The notes beneath the pieces are model-generated. The model had not been told where the DNA came from. It searched no databases and was given only the letters and a program-made list of their open reading frames with translations. A stretch of 64,000 nucleotides of DNA from Impatiens glandulifera (Eukaryota > Streptophyta > Magnoliopsida > Ericales > Balsaminaceae): positions 66,517,364-66,581,363 of the forward strand of contig NC_061863.1 of the NCBI RefSeq assembly GCF_907164915.1. Direction: 5' to 3'. Shown here one piece after another: positions 37,872-48,905 of this stretch. Within the stretch, counting starts at the first letter, position 1, and each line of letters opens with the position of its first letter. Made by a program: the position numbers and the translations under genes.

Positions 37872-38060
37872 AACTGTTTTAGGGTTTTGATCAAACCGTT
37901 TTTGTATGTACATAAAACTGTTTTAGGGTTTTGATCAAACTGTTTTTGGGGTAGGGTTTTGATCATCTGTTTTTGGGGTAGGGTTTTGATCATCTGTTTT
38001 TGGGGTAGGGTGTTGATCAAACTGTTTTTTGGGTAGGGTTTTGATCATCTTCATATTTCA
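37872..38060 (+). repeat. Tandem repeats of about 28 bp after the transposase stop
   Basis: A unit of the form ggggtagggttttgatcatc followed by tgttttt occurs about six times, with variants in which catc is replaced by aaac. It begins at the stop codon and lies in the presumed 3' UTR of the transposase gene. Confidence 0.8.
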
Positions 38061-38129
38061 TCTGTTTAAGTGTTGTCATCTGTTGTGTTGTCAAAGAGAA
38101 ATAGCAGGATTGATTTCAGGAATGCAGGA

Positions 38130-38302
38130 ATGCATCTGTCGCAGGACAAATAGAAGTAGCAGGGATGCATTTATCGCATGCGACGGTGCATCTGTCGCAG
38201 GCGGGAAATGCATCTGGTGCATGCGCCAGATGCATTTCCCGCCTGCGACAGATGCACCGTCGCCTGCGACAGATGCACCGTCGCATGCGACAAATGCATT
38301 TC
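38130..38302. repeat. Palindromic cluster II, between the two convergent Mutator genes
   Basis: It uses the same unit as cluster I (gcatctgtcgcaggcgggaa). Its core is a nearly perfect hairpin: arms of about 38 bp on each side of tgcatgcg, near 38221. The cluster falls between the 3' ends of the transposase gene and the minus-strand small frame. Confidence 0.85.
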
Positions 38303-38449
38303 ATTTATGTTTTGTGCTTAATTATATATATATATATATACTATATTATATTTGAATTCAAAATAGCAAACTACATTACAATCAAAAATAAATACATAAG
38401 GTTTACATTCAAAAATAAATACATAAGGTTTACATTCAAGTCAGAATAA

Positions 38450-38599
38450 TTAAACTTGACTCTTCATAGCCCTTTCCATAAGACCAAAGTGATTAAACTT
38501 GTCCTTGGTCTTTAACAAGCAGGTGCAAGTAGATTTCCATGAAACACGTCCAGGAAAGTTCTCAATTACAGTTTTGTTTTTGCATTTGGTTGGTGCCAT
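38450..38599 (-). CDS. Small open frame of the Mutator element (49 residues)
   Basis: The frame starts MAPTKCKNKTVIENFPGRVS, contains STCTCLLKTK and ends MERAMKSQV. Its ATG directly follows a good acceptor (TTTTTTGCAG on the minus strand). A donor (GAAT/GTGAGT) lies at 39006, giving a leader intron of 407 bp. This mirrors the transposase gene at the other end. Its place matches the second, convergent gene of MuDR. I see no similarity to a named protein; the Cys-x-Cys and basic residues allow a nucleic-acid-binding role, but this is a guess. It could also be only the last exon of a longer gene. Confidence 0.5.
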   Translation of the reverse strand: MAPTKCKNKTVIENFPGRVSWKSTCTCLLKTKDKFNHFGLMERAMKSQV

Positions 38600-39006
38600 C
38601 TGCAAAAAATCAATAAGTCAAAATAATGAAAGTAAATACCACTAATTTAAAGGAAATATGACATTTTTCGCAGACGACAGTGCATCTGTCGCAGACGACA
38701 GTGCATCTGTCGCAGACGACAGATGCATCTGTCGTCTGCGGCCGATGCACTGTCGTCTGCGACAGATGCACTGTCGCCTGCGAAAATGCATCGTCGCCAT
38801 CGACAATAAACCCAAAACCCTGCAACAGCCTTCGACAGAAGCATTTTAAACCAAAAACTAAACCTAAACAATAAACCTAAACAATAAACACTACCTAAAC
38901 CTAAACACATACCTAAACCTAAACAATACCCTAAACCATTCCTCCATTATAGCATGCATGGATATAAAACGGAGAACTAGGATAGAAACGGGGAAGATAA
39001 ACTCAC
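38600..39006 (-). other. Leader intron of the small frame holding palindromic cluster III
   Basis: This is a predicted 407-bp leader intron on the minus strand. At 38664-38790 it contains the palindromic unit family again, centred on the perfect palindrome gacagatgcatctgtc near 38724. Position and size mirror the leader intron at the left end of the element. Confidence 0.65.
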
Positions 39007-39221
39007 ATTCGACGTATTTGAGTTGAGATTCTCGTCGGGGGCTCTTGTTTGTCGTCGGAGCTCGTCGGGGTTCGAGGGAGGGTTCGAGGGAGAGGACGTC
39101 GTCGAAGTTGGAAACGAGAGAGAGGGAGTGAAAGGAGAACTGGGAAAGGAAGACGGGGGAGTGAAAGGAGAACTGGGTTCGAGGGAAAGGAAGACGGGGG
39201 AGAATGAAAATCAATTTTTTT

Positions 39222-39348
39222 TTTTTTTTTTTAGTAAAGGGTAAAACTGACCTTTTGCCTTGACAAAAGGTCAAAAATGAAAAACTTATTAATCACCTGT
39301 TAAAAGTGGAAATTCCCCTCTTATGAGGGTTATTCCATCAAATTTCCC
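39222..39348 (-). repeat. Right terminal inverted repeat of the Mutator element
   Basis: It is the inverted partner of 34434-34555. The outer end on the minus strand reads gggaaatttgatggaataac. The leader exon of the minus-strand gene starts just inside it and is rich in cttcctttcc-type pyrimidine repeats. Confidence 0.9.
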
Positions 39349-39834
39349 CTTGATCTTTTGGCTCAACTAAATATGAGGCCAACCGGTACAATACAAAAAA
39401 AAAAATATACTGCACTAAATAATTCTGTTAAAAAAATAACTTAGTTAAAAATACTTGGTCAAAAAAAATCAAATACTATAAATTTATTTCCGTTAAAATG
39501 CAATTATTTAACGCACTAGATCATTTTTGGACTATTTATTTGGGGTATATATAAGGATTATTCAAAAATTGAATCAATTTAATTATAACTCAAAATATAT
39601 TAACAAGAAATTGATGTGATATATCAGTTTAATTTTTATAAAAAAAAATTAATAAAAAATCGTTTGATTGTTATTATATTAATTATTTTGAAATTACTTA
39701 AAATTATTTTGAATATATCAGGTCTTATATCTAAATAATTATTAAATTGACCAAATATTTAATACTTATATATGTTCTTGAATTTATATTTAATACAACT
39801 GAATTTAAATTTATTATAAAAATAAAATTAGTTA
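39349..39834. repeat. Upstream block of W2 (repeat U-B), right part
   Basis: From ggctcaactaaatatgagg onward this matches 48370-48905 upstream of W3, so it is the continuation of the block cut by the Mutator insertion. At about 39835 it passes into a U-A block. Confidence 0.8.
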
Positions 39835-40595
39835 GATTGTGATTTCTGAAGATACGATATGTTACAAGGGTTTAACAAAGAAAGAATATATATATATAGT
39901 TTTAAATTTCAAATTTAATATTTTAAACATTTTAATTTTTTAATAATAACAAAAATTAATTAACATATAATTTTATTTACAATAATTATTAAAATATTTT
40001 TTAACTAATAATTTATTGTATATTTATATTAAAATTATTAATTATATATTTAGAAAAATAATAAAAATAGTTATTTCAAAATATTTTATTCTTAATTAAA
40101 CCGCGTATTTATTTAAGAAATATTTTAGAAGTTATTCTAAATAAAATATATTATATGAAATATATATTACAGAGTTTCATTAATTTTAACAATTATCCAT
40201 ATATATATATATATATATATATATTTATTTATTTAATCAATTATTTATTAGTTTTTCTAAATAAAATATATTATAAATAGAATTATATATAAATTAGAAT
40301 TTTTAATTTTATTAAAAAAATTATTTAAAGATAAGTTATTCAAAATTATTATTGATTTTAATAATTATAAATTGATTATATATATATATATATATATATA
40401 TTTATAAATTAAAATTATTAATCTCATAAAAAAATTCAAAATAAAATTATAATTTCAAATTATTTTATTATTATAATTTTTTTTTTATAAAATATTAAAC
40501 CGCGTATTTATTTAAGAAATACTTTAGAAGTTATTCTAAATAAAATATATTATATGAAATATATATTACAGAGTTTCATTAATTTTAACAATTAT

Positions 40596-40637
<42 letters not shown>

Positions 40638-40788
40638 TATTTATTTAATCAATTATTTATTAGTTTTTCTAAATAAAATATATTATAAATAGAATTATAT
40701 ATAAATTAGAATTTTTAATTTTATTAAAAAAATTATTTAAAGATAAGTTATTCAAAATTATTATTGATTTTAATAATTATAAATTGAT

Positions 40789-40820
<32 letters not shown>

Positions 40821-41309
40821 AATTAAAATTATTAATCTCATAAAAAAATTCAAAATAAAATTATAATTTCAAATTATTTTATTATTATAATTTTTTTTTT
40901 ATAAAATATCATATATATATATATATATTATAAAAAAATTATTATAATATATATTTCAGTTTATATTGTGGTTTGTATAGTAATATTTATATTGTTTTAT
41001 AATATTTTTTTAAATTAAAAAGTGATTGTGCAATTTAAAACAATAAAAGTCTTTTAATGATTTCATTTTCATTTCAAAATATTTTAATAATAAAATCTAT
41101 TTTAAAAAGAATATAAAAACATGATACGAGAAAGAAATTATATAATTTTCAAAATAAATTTGTAAGGATTTTCTCTTTTCTGTTTAATTTATAAATCTAC
41201 ACTTAGTTTTAACTAATGATAATGTTAACTAGATGTTAATTACCTGACAACCTATATTAATGGAGCCGTAATCCAGCAAGCCTCGGTTTAAGGCAGCTCA
41301 ATTACTTTA

Positions 41310-41370
<61 letters not shown>

Positions 41371-41494
41371 GAGTGTTTATTTAATCATAAAATATTGTAA
41401 TATAATGATTCAAGAAAAAAAAATTGAGATTTTTTTTGTTTGTTCAGAATTCAAATTTATATATAAAAAAAAATCATTCTTGGAACCAAACCCT
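39835..41494. repeat. Second U-A block without its W gene, with an internal 399-bp tandem duplication
   Basis: It starts with gattgtgatttctgaagata and follows the order of 29488-30600, the upstream block of W1, but no type A gene lies to its left. Within it, 40095-40493 and 40494 to about 40905 are near-identical tandem copies (period 399 bp), each beginning attaaaccgcgtatttattt. A long (AT)n tract lies at 41314-41367. Confidence 0.8.
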
Positions 41495-41556
41495 AGTTGT
41501 TAACGTCTCTTGAGAATTCTTGCCGACAACCAGAATAGTCCCTTTGGGTTGAAACA
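41495..41556 (+). pseudogene. ALG7 exon 9 fragment, second copy
   Basis: About 60 bp (gttgttaacgtctcttgaga and on) match ALG7 exon 9 at 27919-27977, and also the fragment at 30612-30674, with which it shares flanking sequence (accaaNccctagttgttaac). It holds the same position at the end of a U-A block, so the fragment was present before that block was duplicated. Confidence 0.7.
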
Positions 41557-42072
41557 TCTATATAAGTTTTAAGTATCACATTTTAAAAACTTGGATTTTG
41601 AATTGTTGAACTCGTATAGAATATAGAATATTACTTTTACATACATTGGATGGTAAACTATGGATAAATAGGCATAGAACAATCAATTTTTTGTCATGAA
41701 AAAATGTCAATTGGATAAAAATATTAAATTTATTTATGTTATAGTGGACTTCTATTTATATATATAAACTTAATCAAATATATATCAAATTTATTCATTT
41801 AAGAAAAAAAAGAACTAAATAAATTACTAAATTAAAATATATCATTTCCATAATAATAATAAAAAGTTAGACTTAGTTTATGATATTAATTATTAAAAAT
41901 AGAACGCTCTAATTTCACATTTTATTCACTTTGGTAAAACAACTTATCTACTAACATATCTCATCACATATTTTTTCTGAATGAATCTATCATCTCGTGA
42001 CCTTACACTTTAACTTTGATCAATCAAATATTTGATTCATATTTTTTTAACCATTTTCAATTGATATTGGTC
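41557..42072. other. AT-rich spacer, no gene seen
   Basis: No coding signal and no repeat that I can assign. Confidence 0.5.
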
Positions 42073-42795
42073 TATTATCCCTCGGTAAACCACATCTCAA
42101 TCACACACTTGGTTAAATGTTGTACTTGTTTTGTTAGGTTGTAAGTTCAAAACATACATATAGAATTTTTAATTTTATTTTTGACCGTTTTAAGTTTATG
42201 GGCGGGTCTACCCACAATCTAACCCAAGTATCTATTTACACCGGATTATTATCCCTCGGCAAACCACATCACAATCACACTTGATTAAAGATTGTACTTG
42301 TTTTGTTAGGTTGCAAGTTCGAAACATTCATATAACATTTTTAATTTTATTTTTAACCGTTTTAAGTTTATGGGCGGGTGAACCCACAATCCGACTCAAA
42401 TATTCATTTACTCTCACATATATATCCAAATTAACTACAGCTCTCGACCCGACAATCCGGACACTTTAAAAATTAAGCATCATTATATATATAGATTAGT
42501 TAGTTAAAAAGTTGAACTTATATTGTTAAAATGTCTCACGTTAATTTAATTTGGTGTTGAATATTAAATATAAAATGTTATTAACTTAGTTGGTTAATGG
42601 TTTCTACTTGTTTTGTTAGGTTGCAAATTCAAAACATACTTTTATAACATTTTTAATTTTATTTTTAACCGTTTTAAGTTTATGGGCAGGTCAATCCACA
42701 ATCCGACTCAAATATCCATTTACTCTCACATATATATCCAAATTTATCACAACTCTCGACCCAACAATCCAGACACTTTTTAAAAATTAAGCATC

Positions 42796-42838
<43 letters not shown>

Positions 42839-43440
42839 TAGTTAAAAAATTGAACTTATATGGTTAAAATGTCCCGTATTCATCTAATTTTGTGTTGAAT
42901 TTAAAATATAAAGTGTTATTAGCCTAATTGGTTAAACGGTTTTACTTGTTTTTGTTATGTTACAAGTTTGAAACATGCATAGTATTTTTAATTTTATTTT
43001 TAACCGTTTTAAATTTATGGGCGGGTCAACCCACAATCCGACCCAAATATCCATTTACTCTCACATATATATCTAAATTAACCACAACTCTCGACCCAAC
43101 AATCCAGACACTTTAAAAATTAAGCATAATTATATATATAGATTAAAAAGTTGAACTTATATTATTAAAATGTTCCATGCACGTTCATCTAATTTTGTGT
43201 TGAATTTAAAATATAAAGTTTTATTAGTCTATTTAGTTAAAGAGTTAACTTGTTTTTGTTAGGTTGCAAGTTCGAAATATAACATTTTTAATTTTATTTT
43301 AACCGTTTTAAAATTGTGACAGATCAACCCAAAATACGATCCAAATATACATTTACTCTCATATATATATCCAAATTAACCACAACTCTCAACCAGACAA
43401 TCCATACACTTTAAAAATTAATCAACATTATCTATTTTCA
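42073..43440 (+). repeat. Tandem array of five SINE-like units
   Basis: Five units start near 42073, 42243, 42575, 42910 and 43215 (spacing about 170, 330, 335 and 305 bp). Each has an A-box-like stretch (best copy tagcctaattggttaaacgg), then about 35 bp later a B-box-like stretch (gcaagttcgaaac), the core aattttatttttaaccgttt, the segment gggcgggtcaacccacaatc, and a tail ending acactttaaaaattaagcat. The order of A and B boxes is that of a tRNA-derived SINE. A related inverted copy lies at 10414-10597. The tandem order is unusual for SINEs and suggests later local duplication. Confidence 0.65.
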
Positions 43441-43864
43441 AAGAATATTATTCCAAATTACAAGTTCAAAATTTCAAATATATATATATATATATATTTA
43501 TATTTTTAATATAATATTTTTAAATATTTTGATTTTTTTAATAAAAATAAAAAATAAAAAATTTAATTAACATATATAATTTTATTTGCAATAATTATTA
43601 AATAAATATTTTGAGATTATAATTTATTTTTAAAAATAAACAATTTAATTTATATATAATATTTTTTATAATACATTATATATATAATTTTAGTTTAATA
43701 AAAAAAAATATTACAAATAACAATGTATTATACATAGTTATATATAAATTAAAATCATTAATTTTAGTTAAAAATTTAAAATAAAATAGTTATTTCAAAA
43801 TATTTAATCTTAATTAAAACACATTTATTTAAGAAATATTTTAAAACTTATTCTAAATAAATTG

Positions 43865-43909
<45 letters not shown>

Positions 43910-44703
43910 TTTTTTATTTTATTTAAAATTTCAAAATTAAATTAATATTTAAAAATATTTATTCTAAATTATCTTTAATTTTAACTATTATTAATAAATT
44001 ATATTTATTTATTTATTTAATAAATTATTTATTATTATTTTTTTAAATAAATATATTATAAATAAAATTATATAAAATTAAAATTATAATTAAAATTTAA
44101 AATAATAGTATATTAATGTAAAACAAAATTGTTAATACAATTTTTTTTTGAATAAAAGAGATAATGACACCTACACCACCGTGAATTTGTTTAAACTCAA
44201 AACGCTTCAATCTACTTTGAGTCTTTAATATTTTTAGTATACTCAAAGTTGTTAAAATATTAAATATATATTATAAAAAAAATTATTAAAATATATATTT
44301 TAATTTATATTTGATTTATATATTATTTTTAAATCAAATATAAAAGATATTATATAGGATTGTTTTCTTATTCCTAATCCTAATAAAACTATTAAAAGAT
44401 AATATATATAGGATTATATATATATATATATACATACGAATTTAACGCCTATATATTTTTAAATAAAAAAATTATTCGATTAAATATATTTTTAAAAATA
44501 ATAAATTTAATTTATATATAATATTTTTTATAATACATTATTAAAATATATAATTTTATTTTGATAAAAAAATATTGGAAATAACATTGTATTATAAATA
44601 GTTATATATAAATTAAAATTATTAATTTATTTAAAAATTCAAAATAAAATAGTTATTTCAAAATATTTAATCTTAATTAAAACACGTATTTATTTATGAA
44701 ATA

Positions 44704-44751
<48 letters not shown>

Positions 44752-45530
44752 AATATATATATATATATATATTGGAATTTTTTATTTTATTATAAATTTC
44801 AAAATAAAATTACTGTTTAAAAATATTTATTCTAAATTATCTTTAATTTTAACTATTATAAATAGATTATATATATATATATATATATTTTTTAGCTTTA
44901 TTTATTTAATAAATTTTTAGTATTTTTTTCTAAATAAATATATTGTAAATAGAATTATATAAAAAATTTAAATAAAATTAGAATTTCAAAATATTGTATT
45001 ATTATAAAACAAAATTGTTAAAATATTAAATGTATATATATAAAAAAAATTAGTATAATATATATTTCAGTTTATATTTGATTTGTATAGTAACATGTAT
45101 ATTTTTTTAATATATTTTTAAATTAAGAAGTGATTGTACAGTTTTAAAAAATAATAGTGTTTTAATGATTTTATATTCATTTAAAATATTATAATAATTA
45201 AAACTATTTTTAAATGAATAAAAAAATAATATATGAAAGAAATTAGATAATTTTCAAAATACATTTTAAGCATTTTCTCCTATATTAATATGACATGTGT
45301 CGAAATGACAATAATTGATATATAAATATATAAATATTTATTTAGTAAATTATTTAAAATAAATATATTATTTTTAACTATTTTAAGTTTTTATGTATCC
45401 ATCGATAATTAGATTCAAATATCAATTAATTTCACGTATAATTCTCAACACAACAATACATACGCATAATTAGTAAATACTAAGAAAAAGAAGTAAGTTG
45501 ATGCTTTAAAATCATATAATCACACATCCT
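43441..45530. repeat. AT-rich region with two further U-A-like copies
   Basis: About 43600-44150 and 44470-45100 are diverged copies of each other and of the U-A blocks (shared caaaatatttaatcttaatt and gttatatataaattaaaat). Several (AT)n tracts occur, the longest at about 43868-43905 and 44711-44748. No genes. Confidence 0.65.
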
Positions 45531-45703
45531 AATTAAACAAACTATCAAAATAAAAGTAAAATAAAAACAATGAAAATCATAACTAGAACTCCAACTACTA
45601 ATCTGTTTTCACGAATTCACGGCATTACATTTATCCAGGGCGACGATTGAACCCGAAAATCTTATTCTTCCCGTTTCTACCACTCCAACTCCGGTTGTTA
45701 CCA

Positions 45704-46625
45704 TTAAACCTCGAGGTTGTATTTTGAGTGCCTATTGTTGTTCGGAACACAATATTTTTTCAATTCATAGTTATTATCGTCGCCCCACCCAGTTGGGACT
45801 ATGTGTTTGTACGAATCGCCCCACCCAACTGCGGGTAAGGGCTCGTTAAAACCGTCGCTCCACCCAGTTGCAGGTACGGGCACGTTGAAATCGTCGCCCC
45901 ACCCAGTCACGGTCACGGGATCGTCGAAACCCTCGCCCCACCCAGTCGCGTGTATGGGCTCGTTCGAACACTGGCCCCATCCGGTTGGAGGTAAGGGCTC
46001 AACAACGTCAATTTCTGCGTCTGGAATGTCGTCGTCCAAATCACCCCAACCAATGGAGTAACCAGCATAAAGATCATGTAGACCAATAATTACACCACCT
46101 TCTTGATCATCTGGCACCACAAATTCACGGTCTAAATCCAAAATGAGTTCGGGATCAACATCATCGTTGTTGTTCCAGTCGATTACATCATTATACATGT
46201 CCGGATCAGGAAGTGATATTATTTCGCAAGGCAACCCATTTGTGTTTGTCCAAAAGCGTTTCTTGGCATTGTGGAATGATTCTTCGACTGCAGAATCTCT
46301 CCAATTAATCACGTTTGGGAAGATATGAATATACCTTTCGGCTTCTAAGAACCTTCGCCACGACATATTACCAATTTCCTTGCAGAACTTCTTCTCCCAC
46401 GACGGAATAGTTGGCTTCCAAACATATTTATTATTATTATTATTATTACCTGAAACAAATAAAAAATATATACAATATCAAATCCCATGGACTCATCTCA
46501 TTTTTTTTTACAACTTATATTAAAGAAAATCAAAAGTTTAACTAACCGGTGTGAGGCTTTCTGTAATGGGATGATCCAATTCTTGGAATTTTGTAAGTAT
46601 TTCTGCCCCTAGTCCAATTATTCAT
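45704..46625 (-). CDS. WG-repeat protein, copy W3 (type B), shortened tail
   Basis: Two exons (46625-46547 and 46449-45704) encode 274 residues. Exon 1 gives MNNWTRGRNTYKIPRIGSSH. The N-terminal domain and the acidic GW region match W2 closely: SIGWGD, TGWGQC, TGWGEG, TGWGDD, TGWSDG, VGWGDS, TGWGDD, seven GW motifs in all. All seven Trp are kept, including the one that is Cys in W2. Near 45715-45720 two bases are missing relative to W2. The frame therefore leaves the basic tail and stops after KYNLEV; without that loss it would run on through RSWSGRN-type sequence. The protein thus keeps its repeats but lacks the basic C-terminus. Its upstream block contains the empty site of the Mutator element. 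Confidence 0.75.
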
Positions 46626-48905
46626 AGTATAAATTTTGAAAAACTCAAAATTTAAACCCGCGAACAAACAATGATCGATAAAAAGAAGTTAGATTATTAT
46701 TGATGAAGAGAAGAATAAATAAATGGAGAAATTTTAGTTTGAAATGAGAGAGAAAGAGAATTAGAGAAAGGAGGATTAGTTACTTTGAATTAGTTTAAAA
46801 TGTGATAATTTATTATTTATAATACGAGCCGATCAAATTGGATTAAGGCGTTTCTTTTTCCTATTAGAAATATATTTCTCTACTTTGACCTTCTTAATTG
46901 TTTTATTTATTTATTCAAATAGATTCTATATATTTACAAGATTGTTTTCTATAAATTAGATAATATAACATATTTTATTACTATTATTTAGACACAAAAT
47001 TAATAGTATTTCTTTTTTAATCTTCATTAACTTTTTTCTAATTTAACAATAACCTTTTTTCTAATTTTATTACTTTATGAAGATGACATTTTAACCTTTT
47101 TTAAAAATCAACTATTGATTTTATGTGAATAAATTGGAACAAAAAATAGTGTTTTAATTAATTTATTATAATCTCAAAATATTTTAAGAATGAAATCTAT
47201 TTTTTTTACAAAATAAAAATATACCATGAGAAGAAATTTATATATATATATTTAAGACTAAAAAAAACTAACTGGAAATAGATATCAAATAAGAAATTAA
47301 TATTTTTTTTTAGAGAAGTACGTGAATTGTGATATAGTCTACATAAAATAATAAATATGTTGTCAAAAAAATAAATATATGTATTTTAAAATTATTTTAA
47401 AATGTGAGAATTTATTATTTATAATATAGCTGAAATTGGATTAAGGCGTTTCTTTTTCCTAATAGAAATAAATTTCTCTCTCTTTGACCTTTTTAATTGT
47501 TTTTTAATTTATATATTTACAAGAGTGCTATCTATAATCTAGATAATATAACATTTTTTATTACTATTATTTAGACACAAAATTAATAGTTTTTTATTTT
47601 TTAATCTTCATTACCTTTTTTTTCTAATTTAACAATAAATATTGTTCTCTTAAATATTAATAACTTTGATTTGAAATTTACGAAGATGATATTTTAATTA
47701 TTTGTTTTTAAATCAACTATTGATTTTATGTGAATAAATTGGAACAAAAAAATAATGTTTTAATTAATTTAATATAATCTCAAAATATTGTAAGAATGAA
47801 ATCTACTTTTTACAAAATAAAAATATACCCTGAGAAGAAATTTATATATATTTTTCTAAGACTCAAAATAAATTAACTGGAAATAGATATCAAATAATAA
47901 ATAATTTTTTTTAGAGGATAGTGTTTGTGAATTGTGATATAGTCTACTTAAAATAATAAATATGTTGTCACAAAAATAAATAATAAAAATTATAAACTAT
48001 TAAAGTATATAACTAGAAATATTCAAGTACAGTGTTGTTGAAAAATCATGTTGAATATTGTTTTTTATACCGTCTTGAACAGTTATGTGGCGGCAAAAAC
48101 CTCTAATGAGAAGAAGAGGTGAAATAAAATATGTATGTTTGTTTTGTGTCTCAAGATATATCTTTTAGGAATTTTAAATATAAATGGAGCAAAATCATTT
48201 AATTGAGACATATTAAAATTTTGAAGGTATATAGGTTAATAAATCAATTTTTTTTTTTTTTTTTAAATTTGTTTAAACTTTACAACATTTGGATTAGTTG
48301 TAACTATTAATTTTGGTTATTAATAGTTTAAAATCCAAAATTCTTATTATTAATAGGTCTTTGATCTTTGGGCTCAACTAAATATGAGGTAAGTCCAATT
48401 GGTACAATGCTCAAAAAATTACTGCACTAAATAACTCGGTTAAAAAATTAACTTACTTAAAAGTACTTAGTTAAAAAAAATCAAATATTATAAATTTATT
48501 TTAGTTAAAATGCATTAATTTAACGCACTAAATAAAAATGATTAGTTGGCTATAATTTTTTTTATATAAAAACAATTTATTTGAGGGTATATATAAGGAT
48601 TATTCAAAAATTGAATCAATATTTGATTATAACTCAAAATATATTAAGTAATATTATATTAACAAGAAATTGATGTGATATATCAGTTTAATTTTTATAA
48701 AAAAAGATTAATAAAAAATCGTTTGATTGTTATTATATTAGTATTTTTTATTTAATTAGTTATTTTGAAATTAATTAAAATTATTTTGAATATGTAAGGT
48801 CTTATATCTAAATAATTATTAAATTGACCAAATATTTAATACATTATATCTGTTCTTGAATTAATATTTAATATAACTGAATTTAAATTTATTATAAGAA
48901 TAAAA
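46626..48905. repeat. Upstream block of W3 (repeat U-B) with internal duplication and Mutator empty site
   Basis: It matches 33357-34433 plus 39349-39834. Within it, about 46795-47395 and 47396-48005 are tandem copies of about 600 bp, not seen upstream of W2. At 48350-48375 the sequence taataggtctttgatctttg runs on without interruption where W2's block holds the 4.9-kb Mutator element. Confidence 0.8.

Larger units (their letters stand above)
34425..39357 (+). mobile_element. MuDR-like Mutator element with 9-bp target duplication
   Basis: The element proper is 34434-39348 (4915 bp), flanked by cttcatctt (34425-34433) and cttgatctt (39349-39357), a 9-bp target duplication with one difference. 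The terminal inverted repeats are about 115-130 bp (34434-34555 and 39222-39348). They start gggaaatttgatggaataac, and the left copy has a 10-bp deletion. The element carries two convergent transcription units: a transposase gene on the plus strand and a small frame on the minus strand. Each has a pyrimidine-rich leader exon starting just inside the TIR. The paralogous empty site is at about 48355-48370. It resembles maize MuDR in its two convergent genes. The single frameshift and good TIR match suggest a fairly recent insertion. Confidence 0.92.
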
